Origin: Chara braunii
Lineage: Eukaryota; Streptophyta; Charophyceae; Charales; Characeae
Direction: 5' to 3'
Assembly: GCA_003427395.1 (NCBI GenBank)
Contig: BFEA01000608.1
Coordinates: forward strand, 15,466 to 47,653
DNA: 32,188 bases
The translations under genes and the position numbers were made by a program. The notes under the pieces were generated by a model. That model was not told where the DNA came from and did no database searches. It worked only from the letters and a program-made list of their open reading frames with translations. The first letter of the stretch is position 1; the number at the start of each line of letters is the position of its first letter. This document shows, piece after piece, positions 30,706 through 32,188 of this stretch.

Positions 30706-31569
30706 AGAAGAAAAGGAACAAAGTACTCTTGTGCTCTCCACACATTGACAGTGAAACCCACCTACAAGATGCTTCGACCCAGAATTATCTTAAAGGATAA
30801 AGTTGAGGAAAGATGGATGAGGCATCTTAACATTAGTAACGAATCATTAAGAAAGGTAAAATGGTTCAGCAAGACCAAAATTAAGCCTACAAAAGTGGCT
30901 TCACTACAATGGCAAATAGAGCATAGGTGCCTAGCTACTAATGACTGGCTTATAGACAGGACAACATTGGAACAAAGGGGAATAGCATTTCCCTGGTGTA
31001 AATTTTGTAAGTCGGCATTTCCAACCAAATTAATTCCTGAAACAATTGAACATGTATTCCTGCAATGCCCTGGAGCCATTTGGCTTTGGAGGTGGTGGGA
31101 CCGTATATGGTCTAATCTCGAAACACAAATCCAGTGGCCATGGGACTGGAAAGCCCTTCTTCTTGAGACCTGGTGCCCTGAGTCTATTGATGAATTCTCT
31201 CAAAATTTGTTTAACATGGGCAGGAGAGCGGTTTTATGGGCAATATGGTTAAGAAGATGTACATATGAAATGGAGGGAGTACGACTTGATGGCCCATAAT
31301 TCAATGACACAGTTAAGCAACAAATACAAACAGAAATTATTATGAAATGGGAACAATGCAAGGAAAACGTACAATTCTTATCCTCGCATAAAGAAATTCT
31401 TCAACACATCCAACGATTCAACCAATGCTGGCTAGGAGGAACCCATGGGGGAAAGATAGGGAAGGTTAAATGGGAAGGGGCAAAGAGAAGGGAAGAAGAG
31501 GAACTGAGAAGGGATTATTGTCTGGCTTTCAATGATTGGACTATGATAGAACCAGTAATCCCCTTATGA
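30706..31569 (+). pseudogene. LINE ORF2 C-terminus with zinc-binding RVT domain
   Basis: The frame is open from the truncation point to a TAA at 31297, where it continues in the same frame to 31567. It includes a zf-RVT-type module: WQIEHRCLATNDWL, then CKFC (Cys at 30997 and 31006), ETIEH (His at 31051) and a Cys at 31066 followed by CPGAIWLW. This domain follows reverse transcriptase in plant L1-like elements. The polymerase and endonuclease parts are absent because of truncation. The single TAA sits where a CAA (Gln) codon is plausible. Confidence 0.8.
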
Positions 31570-31839
31570 CCACTATCGGATTTTCCAGACCCCTTTCCCC
31601 CCTCAGCACTGAGTATGGTCTCAAGGGCTTGGTATGGGTGTGATTTATGAGACTAGGGTTGTTCCTGTAAAGCAGGAAGGATAGAAAATATTGGAATTGT
31701 GCTAGGGTGATATTAGTAGATCTGGCGCCCCTATGGGGTGAAGAGGCACATTACTATTTGGTTACTCCGGGTAGACTGTGAGGACCCCGGCCTCAATCAT
31801 CTTTTGGTAATATGAGCCTTGGGCACTGGGCCCTGCTTT
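31570..31839 (+). other. LINE 3' untranslated region
   Basis: This is non-coding sequence between the ORF2 stop and the poly(A) tail, belonging to the inserted element. Confidence 0.8.
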
Positions 31840-31876
31840 AAAAAAAAAAAAAAAAAAAAAGGATCGTCCCTGCTCA
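31840..31876 (+). repeat. LINE poly(A) tail and right target-site copy
   Basis: Twenty-one A residues are followed immediately by GGATCGTCCCTGCTCA at 31861-31876, identical to 30690-30705. Confidence 0.95.
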
Positions 31877-32188
31877 GTTAATCCCCTGGTTTCCGGGGCA
31901 ATCAATGCTGGCAGGGGGAGGTCTTCTTAATTTTTTCAAGGAAAGGTGAGAGGAATAGACGGTTGGATATTAAGCATCCTACTAGTGAGGGGGCTAGCTT
32001 GTAGGATGGAGTTAGGGTACAGCAGCAGCGCAGATGGTGGCTCTGCTGCAGTAAGGCTTGCCGGAGTGAGGTAAAGAGGATTGATGGGGGGGTTCTGAGT
32101 CGTTTCTGAACTTTGCCTAAATTTCTGTCATGGCCTCGGTTTCTCAAACTTTTATACTTCTATGTACATTTCCATATGGGACGCTGGG
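31877..32188. other. Continuation of the LINE target sequence
   Basis: This is the DNA that adjoined 30705 before the insertion. No gene or repeat is recognised in it. Confidence 0.4.

Larger units (their letters stand above)
30706..31860 (+). mobile_element. 5'-truncated LINE (L1-type) insertion
   Basis: The insertion starts inside the ORF2 coding frame directly after the left target-site copy. It carries the C-terminal coding part and about 270 bases of 3' untranslated sequence, and ends in 21 A residues (31840-31860). The 1155-bp length, 5' truncation, tail and 16-bp duplication are classical for a dead-on-arrival LINE copy. The exact flanking repeats indicate that this insertion is young relative to the gypsy element. 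Confidence 0.95.

Overview
The window is nuclear DNA from a eukaryote, almost entirely repeat-derived: decayed retroelements, arrays of tandem and hairpin repeats, microsatellites, foldback elements and one transposon-type Ulp1 protease gene. I see no intact ordinary host gene. The gypsy-type polyprotein, introns with GT/AG signals, a U6-like sequence and an L1-type LINE tail fit a plant or green alga. The proteins remind me most of retroelement proteins I associate with the charophyte Chara braunii. That attribution is from memory and was not checked.

Layout. (1) 1-9845, plus strand: a decayed Ty3/gypsy LTR retrotransposon. It has the end of the 5' LTR (to 207), a primer binding site (210), a leader with a consensus splice donor (427/428), gag with a CCHC knuckle, protease, reverse transcriptase with YIDD, RNase H, and integrase with HHCC and DX35E. 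Behind integrase, where a retrovirus carries env, lies a second long gag-like ORF ending in its own CCHC knuckle (7227-9845). A good splice acceptor sits directly upstream of its ATG. Many frameshifts and at least 17 in-frame stops make the copy dead. (2) 9846-11739: non-coding, with a three-unit 46-47 bp hairpin repeat at 10528-10667. (3) 11740-13610: an arm that is homologous, inverted, to 23100-25664. A U6 snRNA-like sequence lies at 13169-13265. (4) 13603-17745: degenerate coding region of unknown function (to 15204), then a gene with Gly-rich repeats and a C-terminal Ulp1/C48 cysteine-protease domain, apparently with introns. (5) 17746-21700: AT-rich non-coding DNA with a foldback element, a CA microsatellite, five 122-bp tandem repeats and seven hairpins with covarying stems. 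(6) 21700-25664: pyrimidine-rich DNA with a roughly 183-bp tandem array of hairpins, ending as the right inverted arm. (7) 25665-26600: gag fragment with a CCHC knuckle. (8) 26600-29100: mostly featureless, with an ATCT microsatellite and a foldback element. (9) 29178-30676: two consecutive direct duplications (222 bp, then 485 bp). (10) 30706-31860: a 5'-truncated LINE with poly(A) and a perfect 16-bp target-site duplication. The interrupted target continues to the end of the window.

Three structures deserve most attention: the gypsy element with a second, possibly spliced, gag-like gene in the env position; the seven-unit array of covarying hairpins at 20579-21205; and the long inverted arms that bracket the Ulp1 region. 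The arms could be LTRs of one family in opposite orientation or the termini of a large DNA transposon; the sequence alone does not settle which.
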